Below are positions 37,243 to 45,744 of a stretch of DNA of 64,000 nucleotides, one piece after another (positions within the stretch are counted from its first letter, which is position 1; each line of letters starts with the position of its first letter). The stretch is from Arthrobacter sp. SLBN-112 (GTDB lineage Bacteria; Actinomycetota; Actinomycetes; Actinomycetales; Micrococcaceae): assembly GCF_006715225.1 (NCBI RefSeq), contig NZ_VFMU01000001.1:3224001-3288000 (forward strand), read 5' to 3'. Below the pieces are notes generated by a model. The model was not told the DNA's origin and made no database searches. It saw nothing but the letters and a program-made list of their open reading frames with translations. The translations under genes and the position numbers were made by a program.

Positions 37243-37273
37243 GATACCCAGCGTATCAGGTACGCTGGGTATC
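37243..37273. promoter_or_regulatory. Palindromic operator between TetR gene and thiolase operon
   Basis: GATACCCAGCGTA and TACGCTGGGTATC form a perfect 13-base inverted repeat around TCAGG. It lies exactly between divergent starts, within the presumed promoters, as TetR operators do. The size and position suit a dimer or pair of dimers. Confidence 0.8.
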
Positions 37274-37303
37274 GGTAACCACTCGTGACCAGAGGAGCCA
37301 TCC

Positions 37304-38659
37304 ATGTCCATAGACGGACAGTCCACCCCCGCACCAGAGGGATCACCCCGGGTCTCGGTCCCGGCAACCCGCAGGGCGGTGATCGTCGGAGCCAACCGTA
37401 TTCCGTTCGCCCGCGCCGGCGGCGCTTACGCCAAATCCTCCAACCAGGACATGCTGACAGCCGCCCTGGACGGCCTGATCGCACGCTTCGGCCTCCAGGA
37501 TGAACGGATCGGCCAGGTGGCGGCCGGCGCGGTGCTCAAGCACTCCAGGGACTTTAATCTCACCCGTGAGGCCGTCCTGGGCTCGGCACTTTCCGCCGAG
37601 ACTCCTGTCTACGACCTCCAGCAGGCGTGCGCCACGGGTCTTGAAACCGTGGTTGGCCTGGCCAACAAGATCAAACTCGGGCAGATCGATTCGGCCATTG
37701 CCGGTGGAGTGGACTCCGCCTCTGACGCGCCGGTGGTGGTCAGTGAGGGACTGCGCGAGGTGGTCCTGGACCTTCACCGGGCCAAGACACTTCCCCAGCG
37801 GCTGCAGATCCTGGGCCGGCTGCGGCCCAAGGACCTGGCACCCCTGGCGCCCGGCACGGCCGAGCCCCGCACCGGACTGAGCATGGGCGAGCACCAGGCC
37901 CTCACCACAGCGCAATGGAAGATCCCGCGGGAAGCGCAGGATGAACTCGCACTGAACAGCCACCACAACCTTGCTGCCGCCTACGAGTCCGGCTTCTTCG
38001 ATGACCTCATGACCCCCTACCGGGGACTGACGCGGGACGGCAATCTGCGGGCCGACACGTCCCTTGAGAAGCTCGCGTCCCTGAAACCGGTGTTTGGCCG
38101 GAACCTCGGGGCAGATGCAACCATGACGGCAGGCAATTCAACACCACTCACCGATGGTGCCTCCACCGTCCTGCTGGCATCCGATGAATGGGCAGACACC
38201 CGGGACCTGCCCAAGCTGGCAGCAGTGGTGGACGCCGAAGCTGCTGCGGTGGACTTCGTCCACGGCAAGGACGGGTTGCTGATGGCCCCCGTGTTCGCAG
38301 TGCCCAGGCTCCTGGCCCGCCAAAACCTGACGCTGGCGGACTTCGACTACTTCGAAATCCACGAAGCATTCGCCGCCACCGTCCTCAGCACCCTGGCCGC
38401 ATGGGAGGACGAAGACTTCGGCCGCGACCGCCTCGGCCTGGACGGTGCTTTTGGCAGCATCGACCGCTCGCGCCTCAACGTCAACGGGTCCTCGCTCGCA
38501 GCAGGCCACCCGTTTGCGGCGACCGGTGGCCGCATCGTTGGCACACTTGCCAAGATGCTCCACGCCAAGGCGGCTTCCACCGGACGTCCTGCCCGCGGCC
38601 TGGTATCCGTCTGCGCAGCCGGCGGCCAGGGCGTCGTGGCGATCCTGGAATCTTTGTAG
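37304..38659 (+). CDS. Acetyl-CoA acyltransferase (thiolase)
   Basis: A 451-residue thiolase. The nucleophilic cysteine is in QQACATG (C109), with NGSSLAAGHPFAATGGR carrying the catalytic histidine, HEAFAATV, and the second cysteine in VCAAGGQG. This is the FadI-like long form. It cleaves 3-oxoacyl-CoA with coenzyme A at the end of beta-oxidation, or runs in reverse. It is the first gene of a three-gene rightward operon with the FabG4-like reductase and MaoC dehydratase, starting 30 bases beyond the operator palindrome. Confidence 0.92.
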   Translation: MSIDGQSTPAPEGSPRVSVPATRRAVIVGANRIPFARAGGAYAKSSNQDMLTAALDGLIARFGLQDERIGQVAAGAVLKHSRDFNLTREAVLGSALSAETPVYDLQQACATGLETVVGLANKIKLGQIDSAIAGGVDSASDAPVVVSEGLREVVLDLHRAKTLPQRLQILGRLRPKDLAPLAPGTAEPRTGLSMGEHQALTTAQWKIPREAQDELALNSHHNLAAAYESGFFDDLMTPYRGLTRDGNLRADTSLEKLASLKPVFGRNLGADATMTAGNSTPLTDGASTVLLASDEWADTRDLPKLAAVVDAEAAAVDFVHGKDGLLMAPVFAVPRLLARQNLTLADFDYFEIHEAFAATVLSTLAAWEDEDFGRDRLGLDGAFGSIDRSRLNVNGSSLAAGHPFAATGGRIVGTLAKMLHAKAASTGRPARGLVSVCAAGGQGVVAILESL

Positions 38660-38668
38660 GGGGACAGC

Positions 38669-40009
38669 ATGACTGATACATACGCCCAACTGGTCAACAG
38701 CGGCCCGGGCCGCAACCTCGCCAGGAAACTCGGCCTTCCACAGCCCGCTGTCCTGCGCCGCTACGAACCCGGCCAGCCCCTGGTCACGGGGCCCGTCATT
38801 GTCCTGGGCGACACTGCCGGCGCAGACAAACTTGCCGCTGAGCTGCTGTCATGGGACCTGGACGTCAGGAGGCACGCCGTTCCTGCCGAAAAGCTGGCTG
38901 CCATTATCCTGGTACTCGATGACCTTACGCACCCGGCGGACCTGGAAAAGCCCGTTCTGGCGGCAGCGGGATCCCTCCGGGACCTGAAGGCCGGCGGCCG
39001 GATCGTAACCTTGTCCCGGCCCGCGGCGGAAGCGTCTGCGCCCGAAGCTGCGGCAGCACGGCAGGGGGTGGATGGCTTCCTGCGCTCCCTGGCCAAGGAA
39101 CTCCGGGCGGGAGCAACGGGTAACGGCGTGCTCCTTGCTGATGGCACCGCCTCCACCAGCCCCAGCGCGCTGGGCGCCATCAGGTTCTTCCTCTCAGCCC
39201 GTTCGGCGTTCGTGGACGGACAGTTCCTGACGGTCTCAACCGAAGACGGCACGCTGCCCGCGGACGCGGAGCGGCCACTTGCCGGAAAAGTGGCCGTAGT
39301 AACCGGTGCAGCCCGTGGCATCGGCGCCCAGATTGCCCGGACGCTGCACCGCGATGGCGCCACTCTGGTCCTGGTGGACATTCCGGCAGCGGGAGACCAA
39401 CTGGCGGCAGTGGCAAACGAGGTACGGGGCACTGCACTGCAGCTGGACATCACCGCTGCCGAGGCGGGCCGTCGGATCATAGACCACGCCGTGCAGCGAC
39501 ACGGACGGCTGGACATCGTGGTGCACAATGCCGGGGTCACGCGGGACAAACTGCTGGCCAACATGGACCAGGCACGATGGAACCAGGTCATCAACATCAA
39601 CATCGCCGCCCAGCTCCGGATCAACGAGGCGCTGCTGGCCTCCGAGCACTTCCACACTTCGCCGCGTATCGTTTCTGTTGCCTCCACCAGCGGTATCGCC
39701 GGGAACCGGGGGCAAACAAATTACGCAGCGTCCAAGGGGGGAGTCATGGGCATGGTCCGTGCCAGCGCCCCGCTGCTCGCGTCCCGCGGCGGTACCATCA
39801 ATGCCGTGGCCCCCGGATTCATCGAAACCGACATGACCGCACGCATTCCCTTTGCCGTCCGGGAGGTGGCACGCCGGTTGAACTCGCTGCAGCAGGGCGG
39901 CCTGCCCTCCGATGTCGCCGAGGCCATAGCATTCCTGGCAAGCGATGCTGCAGGCGGAATCAACGGGGAGGTGCTGCGGGTGTGCGGGCAAAACCTGGTG
40001 GGGGCATGA
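38669..40009 (+). CDS. High-molecular-weight 3-oxoacyl reductase (FabG4-like)
   Basis: A 446-residue protein of the FabG4 type: a non-catalytic N-terminal Rossmann-like half (residues 1-200) and a C-terminal SDR half. The latter has TGAARGIG (about 212-219), NAGVTRDKLL and YAASK (Y352/K356). FabG4 enzymes of mycobacteria reduce 3-oxoacyl-CoA using NADH and work with MaoC-type hydratases. Here a thiolase precedes it by ten bases and a MaoC gene overlaps its stop, the expected grouping. A good ribosome site, TAGGGGGA, precedes ATG 38669. Confidence 0.9.
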   Translation: MTDTYAQLVNSGPGRNLARKLGLPQPAVLRRYEPGQPLVTGPVIVLGDTAGADKLAAELLSWDLDVRRHAVPAEKLAAIILVLDDLTHPADLEKPVLAAAGSLRDLKAGGRIVTLSRPAAEASAPEAAAARQGVDGFLRSLAKELRAGATGNGVLLADGTASTSPSALGAIRFFLSARSAFVDGQFLTVSTEDGTLPADAERPLAGKVAVVTGAARGIGAQIARTLHRDGATLVLVDIPAAGDQLAAVANEVRGTALQLDITAAEAGRRIIDHAVQRHGRLDIVVHNAGVTRDKLLANMDQARWNQVININIAAQLRINEALLASEHFHTSPRIVSVASTSGIAGNRGQTNYAASKGGVMGMVRASAPLLASRGGTINAVAPGFIETDMTARIPFAVREVARRLNSLQQGGLPSDVAEAIAFLASDAAGGINGEVLRVCGQNLVGA

Positions 40010-40917
40010 CCCTCGCACAGCCGGTCATCCTGGCCGAGATGCCGTCATTGTCCAAGCTCTACGTCAATGCCGCCGCCCAGGCGGCAAGGCGCAGGCTCCT
40101 GGGAACCCACGATTCCGCCGTCCTTCCAGCCGAGACCCATGAGGTCAGGGGAGTGAGGGTGGGGGTCGAAAACCTTACCGCCTACCAGCACCTCATCGGT
40201 GAGACGGCCAGTGACGTCCTGCCCGCCGGTTTCATCCACGCCATCGCATTCCCGCTGGCCATGAGCGTCCTGAACCGCGATGACTTCCCGCTGCCCCTGC
40301 TGGGCATGATCCACCTGCACAACAGCGTTGAGCAACGGTCGCCACTGGTCTTCACGGATGTTCTGGACATGACCGCCCGGGTGGAAAACCTCCAAGGCCA
40401 CCGTTCCGGGACGCAGGTGGACGTCGTGGCGGAAGTGCGCCGCACGGGTTCGGCGGAAGTGTATTGGCGGGGTGTCTCCACCTACCTCGCCAAGGGGGTG
40501 TTCCTGCCAGGGATCGACAAACCCGGCGCCGTTCCACCCAGGACCGACTTCCGGCCCCCGGACCCGACGGCGCTGTGGCACCTCGGCGTCGATACGGGGC
40601 GTGCCTACGCCGCAGTGTCAGGGGATTTCAATCCGATCCACCTGAGTGTGCTCTCGGCCAAGGCCCTGGGCATGCGGCGGTCGATAGCTCATGGAATGTA
40701 CCTGGCCTCGCGTGCGCTCGCAGATGTTGGGCCTGCCCGTGGCGACTCATTCACGTGGGACGTGGAGTTCGAGGCTCCCGTTTTCCTGCCCTCCCGGGTT
40801 GCCTTGGAAATTGCCACCGATCACAGCGGTTCGGGGTCATGGAAGCACTCCCGGTTCGTCGCCTGGAGCCCCCGCTCCGGGCGCCGCCACTTCAGCGGGA
40901 CAGTTGCCGCGCTTTAG
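40006..40917 (+). CDS. MaoC-like hydratase/dehydratase
   Basis: A 303-residue double hot-dog protein. The second domain carries the hydratase-2 motif SGDFNPIHLS (D207 to H212, with the D and H catalytic), followed by the SIAHGMYLASRAL helix. The N-terminal half is a non-catalytic hot-dog copy. It would hydrate enoyl-CoA or dehydrate 3-hydroxyacyl-CoA. The start ATG overlaps the FabG4-like stop (ATGA), and the gene is last in the TetR-facing operon. It converges with the FUSC gene. Confidence 0.85.
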   Translation: MTLAQPVILAEMPSLSKLYVNAAAQAARRRLLGTHDSAVLPAETHEVRGVRVGVENLTAYQHLIGETASDVLPAGFIHAIAFPLAMSVLNRDDFPLPLLGMIHLHNSVEQRSPLVFTDVLDMTARVENLQGHRSGTQVDVVAEVRRTGSAEVYWRGVSTYLAKGVFLPGIDKPGAVPPRTDFRPPDPTALWHLGVDTGRAYAAVSGDFNPIHLSVLSAKALGMRRSIAHGMYLASRALADVGPARGDSFTWDVEFEAPVFLPSRVALEIATDHSGSGSWKHSRFVAWSPRSGRRHFSGTVAAL

Positions 40918-40941
40918 CCAAACCGCGCCCCGGCCCAGGGC

Positions 40942-42060
40942 CTAGTCCTGCGGGCGGACAGCCCGCAGGATGCGGTGGAGGCTGAGGAGGACCGACTCGG
41001 AGGCCGGAACGGTCCCCTCGGTCGATTCCCTGCCCGCTGCGGCTGCCATGCAGGCTTCCACTGCTTTTTCCGCGGCATCGAACCGCTGTTTCTGGGTCTG
41101 TTCGTCAGCCTCGCTATAGGAGGCCAGGAGCTCTCCGGTTGCCGTGATGGCAGCTGAAAGCGGTTCACTGTCCTGCAGCGGGATTTCGTACGGTAGGTCG
41201 CTTTCCCAGATGACGTCGGAGAGCACGTCCGTCATGTCCTGGATGTGGAAGGTCACCCGTTCAAGTTCGCGCAGGTCGCGGTAGTCCTTGTCAACGTCCC
41301 TGGGGTGCAGCTTCCGCCTTGGGTTCGCGCGGCGGCTGGCGTCGGCTTCCTTGACCAGGTGCCGCACCGAGCTTGCGGCCGAGGCCAGCTCGTCCGACCG
41401 CCGCGACCAGTCCTCGTGTTTGGGCGGCCATTCCTCTGTTATTGCCGCCCCCATGTCGGTCAGCTGCCGCCCAAGGGCAACGCGCAGTTCGTTCAGGCTT
41501 GAAGCCGCTGCATCAAAGTGAAGTGGCGGAAAGATGAGGAAGTTTACAGCGATGCCCACGGCCACGCCGGCACCCATCTGGACCAGGTATCCGAACGAGA
41601 AATCGTCCGCGTTACTGCCGCCTACGAGCAGGACCAGCAGGGCCGCCGTCGGAATCCAATCGCTGCCCGAACCGATACCCGGTAAGCCGCCCAGCAGCAC
41701 ACCGATCCCCATGAAGAGTGCCACCGTCAACGGGGAGGGCTCGGCAATGCTGACCAGGATGAAGGCGAGGCCGATTCCCATCGCCAACCCCGCGAGTGCC
41801 TGCGCCCCCTGCCGCACCGAGCCGGCGACGTTGTGGTACATGGCCACCAGGGCGCCCAGCGGCGCATAGTACGCGTAATGCGAGGCCGCACCCGGCATAA
41901 GGGGCGCGATGGCGAACGCAAGGCCCGCGGCAAGCGCCGCCTTGGCAGCCAACTGCAGCCGCTGCGCCGCAAAGGCAGCGGAAAGCCCCGCCACCGATTG
42001 TTTGAGAAGTTGGGTCCCCCGAGCCCACCGTGCATCCGGTCGCGCTTGAGTATTGCCCAT
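40942..42060 (-). CDS. FUSC-family membrane protein (aromatic acid exporter-like)
   Basis: A 372-residue protein with an N-terminal membrane domain of about six spans (LAAKAALAAGLAFAIAPLMP, PLGALVAMYHNVAGSVRQG) and a large C-terminal cytoplasmic helical domain. The pattern fits the FUSC/YccS/AaeB superfamily, whose members export aromatic acids such as hydroxybenzoates. The substrate is unknown. The start could be GTG 42069 or ATG 42060; the ATG is chosen as the more usual codon. It is divergent from nothing and ends next to the MaoC gene. Confidence 0.75.
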   Translation of the reverse strand: MGNTQARPDARWARGTQLLKQSVAGLSAAFAAQRLQLAAKAALAAGLAFAIAPLMPGAASHYAYYAPLGALVAMYHNVAGSVRQGAQALAGLAMGIGLAFILVSIAEPSPLTVALFMGIGVLLGGLPGIGSGSDWIPTAALLVLLVGGSNADDFSFGYLVQMGAGVAVGIAVNFLIFPPLHFDAAASSLNELRVALGRQLTDMGAAITEEWPPKHEDWSRRSDELASAASSVRHLVKEADASRRANPRRKLHPRDVDKDYRDLRELERVTFHIQDMTDVLSDVIWESDLPYEIPLQDSEPLSAAITATGELLASYSEADEQTQKQRFDAAEKAVEACMAAAAGRESTEGTVPASESVLLSLHRILRAVRPQD

Positions 42061-42087
42061 CCGGACCACAGTAGGGCCGGAGGCTCC

Positions 42088-43197
42088 TCAGGACAAACCG
42101 GCAGCGGAGCGCCGCACTTCTGCGGCCAGGCGATGCGCCCTTCCCGGCGTCCGGCCTTCCTCCTGCCGGCGCGGGATGTAGCCGAAGCCCAGCCCGTAGG
42201 ATGGATCCGCAAAACCGAGCGCAGCGTTGGCACCCTCATGGCCGAAAGCCCGGTGGCTGCCAAAATTCCGCGAAGGGTGGGGCTTCATGAAGACGACGGC
42301 AAACGCGTTGTCCAGGCCGGAAGAGCGGTCTAGGCCCCACACCTGTTCCCGGGTCATGGCCTCCACCGTCCGGCTTGCCAGGAACGGCTGCCTGCCGTCG
42401 ACACCTGTGGTCGCGGCGGCGTAGAGCCGCGCCAGGCCTTCCGCTGAGCCCACCCCGCCGGCGGCGGACATTCCGGCGGCCCGGACGCCGGGGATGTTCG
42501 GCAGCTCCATGATGGTGCTGACGGGCGCGTTGCTGTTGAGGCCTTCGAGGCTGAGCGGGTCAATCCAGGCCTGGCCGGGGTCTTCCTCGTAGAGGACGTC
42601 CCGGTATCGCGGCTCAAGATCCTCCGGTAGGCCGAGGAAGAATTCCACTTCCTGCGGCTTCCGGATCCTGCGGTGGTACATATCCTGAAGCGTCTCGCCC
42701 GTGACACGGCGGCACAGCTCCTCCATCAGGATTCCAATGGTCAGGGCATGGTAACCGAACTGCCGCCCGGGCTCCCACGCGGGAGCGGCAGCGGCAAGGC
42801 GTGCCGCGGCCGCAGGCGTGGTGAACTCTTCAAGGCCGAAACCGCCCTCGACTCCCATGAGCCCAGCCTGGTGCGACAACGCTTCCCTGACCAGCAGCCT
42901 GTCCTTCCCCTGGGCCCCGAATTCGGGCCAGTAGTGGGCCACTGCCTTGTCAAGGTCAAGAACACCATCCTGGACAAGCAGGGCGATGACCATGGCCGCA
43001 ACGCCCTTGGAGCAGGAATAGGCTCCGGTCAGGGTTTCGGCACCCATGTCCGGGCCACCTGTCAGGCGGACTACCGGTATCCCGTGGTGGTAGGCGGCAA
43101 GCTGTGCGCTGTAGCGGGGGTCGCCAGCAAGGAATGACTCAAACAGGGCCAGGACGTTTTCGTACCCGTCGGCCACGAAGCCAAGAGATGTCTGCAT
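42088..43197 (-). CDS. Beta-lactamase-fold serine hydrolase (esterase-like)
   Basis: A 369-residue protein of the class-C beta-lactamase/EstB family. The nucleophile motif SxxK is YSCSKG (S61, K64), and a tyrosine motif is in GRQFGYHALTIG. A conserved glycine-rich site appears in FGHEGANAALGFADPSYGLGFGY. No signal peptide is seen, so this is a cytoplasmic esterase or peptidase rather than an antibiotic-resistance enzyme. It lies 30 bases upstream of the FUSC start on the same strand and may share a transcript with it. Substrate unknown. Confidence 0.82.
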   Translation of the reverse strand: MQTSLGFVADGYENVLALFESFLAGDPRYSAQLAAYHHGIPVVRLTGGPDMGAETLTGAYSCSKGVAAMVIALLVQDGVLDLDKAVAHYWPEFGAQGKDRLLVREALSHQAGLMGVEGGFGLEEFTTPAAAARLAAAAPAWEPGRQFGYHALTIGILMEELCRRVTGETLQDMYHRRIRKPQEVEFFLGLPEDLEPRYRDVLYEEDPGQAWIDPLSLEGLNSNAPVSTIMELPNIPGVRAAGMSAAGGVGSAEGLARLYAAATTGVDGRQPFLASRTVEAMTREQVWGLDRSSGLDNAFAVVFMKPHPSRNFGSHRAFGHEGANAALGFADPSYGLGFGYIPRRQEEGRTPGRAHRLAAEVRRSAAGLS

Positions 43198-43242
43198 GCC
43201 CTCCAGTGTAAGAGGAAAGCGGTTTCCTACTATGGGATTGGG

Positions 43243-44295
43243 TTAGCGCAGCACTCCGTGTCCCGGCGCAACTTCCTCGCCTGGCCGGACGGGACCCGGC
43301 GGCGTGCCGTCGCCGAATGGCCGGCCACCCAGGGACTCCCTGCCATGGTCCTCCAGCCATCCACTCAGGTCCGGGCCGGCAGGAACAATGCCGGTGGGAT
43401 TGATGTCCTCGTGCACGATGTAGTAGTGCTGCTTGATCTGCACAAAGTCGATGGTGTCCCCGAAGCCCGGCGTCTGGAACAGGTCCCGTGCGTAGCCCCA
43501 CAGGTTGGGCATCTCACTCAGTTTCTGCCGGTTGCACTTGAAGTGGCCGTGGTACACGGGGTCGAACCTGGCAAGGGTGGTGAACAGGCGCACATCTGCT
43601 TCCGTGATGGTGTCGCCCACCAGGTAGCGTTGCCGCGACAAGCGGTCCTCGAGCCAGTCCATTGCGGTCCACAACCGGTCGTACGCTGCGTCGTAGGCTT
43701 CCTGGGAACCGGCGAAACCGCATCGGTAGACGCCGTTGTTGACCTCTGTGAAGACGCGCTTGTTCACCTGGTCGATCTCGCCCCGAAGGTGTTCCGGGTA
43801 GAGCTGCGGCGCCCCCGGCCGGTGGAACTCGGTCCACTCGGTGGAGAAGTCCAGGGTGATCTGCGGGAAGTTATTGGTTACAACTTGGCCAGTATGGACA
43901 TCCACGATGGCAGGCACTGTGATTCCCCGCGGATAGCCCGGGAAACGTTTGAAGTAAGCCTCTTGCAGGCGTTCTATGCCAAGGACCGGATCAACTCCGC
44001 CGGGATCGAGGTCGAACGTCCAGGACCGCGCGTCATGCGTGGGGCCGGGCTGGCCCAGGGAGATCGCTTCTTCCAGCCCCAGGAGCCTGCGGACAATGAC
44101 CGTCCGGTTTGCCCATGGGCAGGCGCGGGCGGCGATGAGGCGGTACCGCCCCGCTTCCACCGGCCACCCCGGTTCTCCGTTGCTGCCCGGAGAGGCGTCC
44201 CTGGTGATCCGGTCCTCAATGTAATTGGTGTCCCGGGTGAACTCGGCACTGCCGGTCACATAGGCTCCACGGGTACTGTGTGTTTCCTGGCTCAT
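43243..44295 (-). CDS. Xi-class glutathione/mycothiol transferase
   Basis: A 350-residue protein of the glutathionyl-hydroquinone reductase (xi-class GST) family. The active cysteine is in RACPWANR (C59), with WTFDLDPGGVDP and the C-terminal helical domain (QEAYDAAYDRLWTAMDWLEDRL, VGDTITEADVRLFTTLARFD). In actinobacteria, which make mycothiol instead of glutathione, such enzymes reduce mycothiolated quinones. Its role here is inferred. It is followed at close distance by the serine hydrolase gene on the same strand. Confidence 0.88.
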   Translation of the reverse strand: MSQETHSTRGAYVTGSAEFTRDTNYIEDRITRDASPGSNGEPGWPVEAGRYRLIAARACPWANRTVIVRRLLGLEEAISLGQPGPTHDARSWTFDLDPGGVDPVLGIERLQEAYFKRFPGYPRGITVPAIVDVHTGQVVTNNFPQITLDFSTEWTEFHRPGAPQLYPEHLRGEIDQVNKRVFTEVNNGVYRCGFAGSQEAYDAAYDRLWTAMDWLEDRLSRQRYLVGDTITEADVRLFTTLARFDPVYHGHFKCNRQKLSEMPNLWGYARDLFQTPGFGDTIDFVQIKQHYYIVHEDINPTGIVPAGPDLSGWLEDHGRESLGGRPFGDGTPPGPVRPGEEVAPGHGVLR

Positions 44296-44315
44296 GCCCC
44301 AAGCCTATGCGCCTC

Positions 44316-45065
44316 CTACCGGTTCCAGGCGCCTTCCAACAGGATTACCGAGACGGGCTGCCAGGCCACCAGCCAGGACCCCGCTACCAGGAGGGTGAAC
44401 AGGGCAATCCACACCCCGGAGGGAACAGACGTGGCCCGGTACAGCAGGTAGGCATCGGAGGTCCCAAGACTTCCACGACGCCGGACGTGGACCTGCGTGA
44501 GTTTGAGCAGGTCGCGGACAGCAGCCACCAGGAGTGCAAGACCGAAGATGACGGCCACGTGGCCCACGACTGAGGCCGGCGCAAGGATTGTCAGGGCGGC
44601 CGCGGCGGCGATGGCGGCGGCAGTGATGAGGAAACCGGCGAGGTTGCGCAGGAAGATGAGCGATGCGGTCAGGACCAGGGCGCTGACGGCCATGGCGGCG
44701 GGGCCCCACCCGCGGAGCCCGCACCATACAAAAGCGGCGCCGGCCATTGCAGGTACCGGGTATCCCCAGAAGCAGGACCAGGCTGCTGCAACCCTGCTCC
44801 TGCTGTAGGAGGTGGTGGTCCCGGAATGGTCCAGTCTGAGGCGGATTCCGGCCAGCCGCTGCCCGGAGGTCACGGCCGCGAACGCGTGGCCCAGTTCATG
44901 GACGGTGGTGGCCAGGAGCCCGAAGTAGCGCCAGGTGCGGCGGGGTATGGACAGCGCGACGGCGGCAGCCAGGGACAGCAGCATCTCCACCCAGGTGATG
45001 TTGGGTACGTCTGCCTGCGTGAACGCAGCTGTGAAGGCGTTCCATAAGCTGGCTGGGCTGTCCAC
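44316..45065 (-). CDS. M50-like membrane zinc protease
   Basis: A 249-residue membrane protein with the zinc motif HELGH (residues 56-60) at the end of a hydrophobic segment and about six further spans. This matches the M50B-like peptidases of actinobacteria. It is short and lacks PDZ domains, so the substrate is unclear. The second zinc ligand, usually an aspartate in a later helix, is not obvious to me. GTG 45065 is preceded by AGGAGG at six bases. Confidence 0.78.
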   Translation of the reverse strand: MDSPASLWNAFTAAFTQADVPNITWVEMLLSLAAAVALSIPRRTWRYFGLLATTVHELGHAFAAVTSGQRLAGIRLRLDHSGTTTSYSRSRVAAAWSCFWGYPVPAMAGAAFVWCGLRGWGPAAMAVSALVLTASLIFLRNLAGFLITAAAIAAAAALTILAPASVVGHVAVIFGLALLVAAVRDLLKLTQVHVRRRGSLGTSDAYLLYRATSVPSGVWIALFTLLVAGSWLVAWQPVSVILLEGAWNR

Positions 45066-45154
45066 CGTTGCCTCCTTGGCTGCCGGTCGGCGTCGTAATT
45101 GTCTTCTCCAACGCTATGCACCCCAGCTGGGTGCTGCCTTATAGGCATGGGCTT

Positions 45155-45196
45155 AAAGCCGAAAGGCACGCCGTGTGCGGCGTGCCTTTCGGCTTT
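45155..45196 (-). terminator. Terminator after the DUF4193 gene
   Basis: A perfect 19-base inverted repeat (AAAGCCGAAAGGCACGCCG with its complement) around TGTG. It lies about 40 bases past the stop of the leftward DUF4193 gene and ends in a T-run on that strand. Confidence 0.8.
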
Positions 45197-45237
45197 GGTC
45201 GGGTCGTTGGGATTACCGCCCCGGGGAAGGCTGTTGA

Positions 45238-45540
45238 TTAGCCTTCGCACTCGGTGCAGTAGCTGTGGCCGTCTTTTTGACGGGCAATCTGCGACCGGTG
45301 GCGGACCAGGAAGCAGGAATAGCAGGTGAACTCATCCTCAGCCTGCGGGATGACCTGGACTACGAGCTCCTCAGCGACAAATTCGCCGCCAGGGACGCCG
45401 GCGCCGTCCAGTCCGTCAGCCTCGTCCAACTCCTGCACAACACTGCGGGCGTCGGGAGCATTTGCTGACTGGAGCTGCTCGAGTGAGTTGTCCTGCGATT
45501 CCTTGACGTCGGAACGCAGTTCATCGTAATCGGTTGCCAC
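45238..45540 (-). CDS. DUF4193 zinc-ribbon-like small protein
   Basis: A 100-residue protein with VATDYDELRSDVKESQDNSL at the N-terminus and a C-terminal CX2C pair (CYSCFLVRHRSQIA then CTECEG), the DUF4193 signature. It is probably a metal-binding protein of unknown role, conserved in actinobacteria. The start is GTG 45540, with AGAGAAG upstream; the frame continues further but without family features. A strong terminator follows. Confidence 0.88.
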   Translation of the reverse strand: MATDYDELRSDVKESQDNSLEQLQSANAPDARSVVQELDEADGLDGAGVPGGEFVAEELVVQVIPQAEDEFTCYSCFLVRHRSQIARQKDGHSYCTECEG

Positions 45541-45744
45541 TTTGGGTGCTTCTCTTTTCTTTGATTGGCTGTCGGGTATGAAACGTACAGCATAGGGCGG
45601 GTATTCCCCAACAGGGAGGGTAGATCTGCCGCCTATTGGGTAAAGGTTCAAAGGAGAAGCCGCAGGTTTTGTAAGCGCAGTGCGGCTGCATGGGCAGTGG
45701 TGGGACGGTGTGCCGGTCCCCCTGCATGACGGAAGGGGCAGTGT

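Noticed and set aside
40947..40969. Hairpin CCTGCGGGC/GCCCGCAGG at the FUSC 3' end
   Set aside because: It lies inside coding sequence and has no T-run; it may aid termination, but this is unsure.
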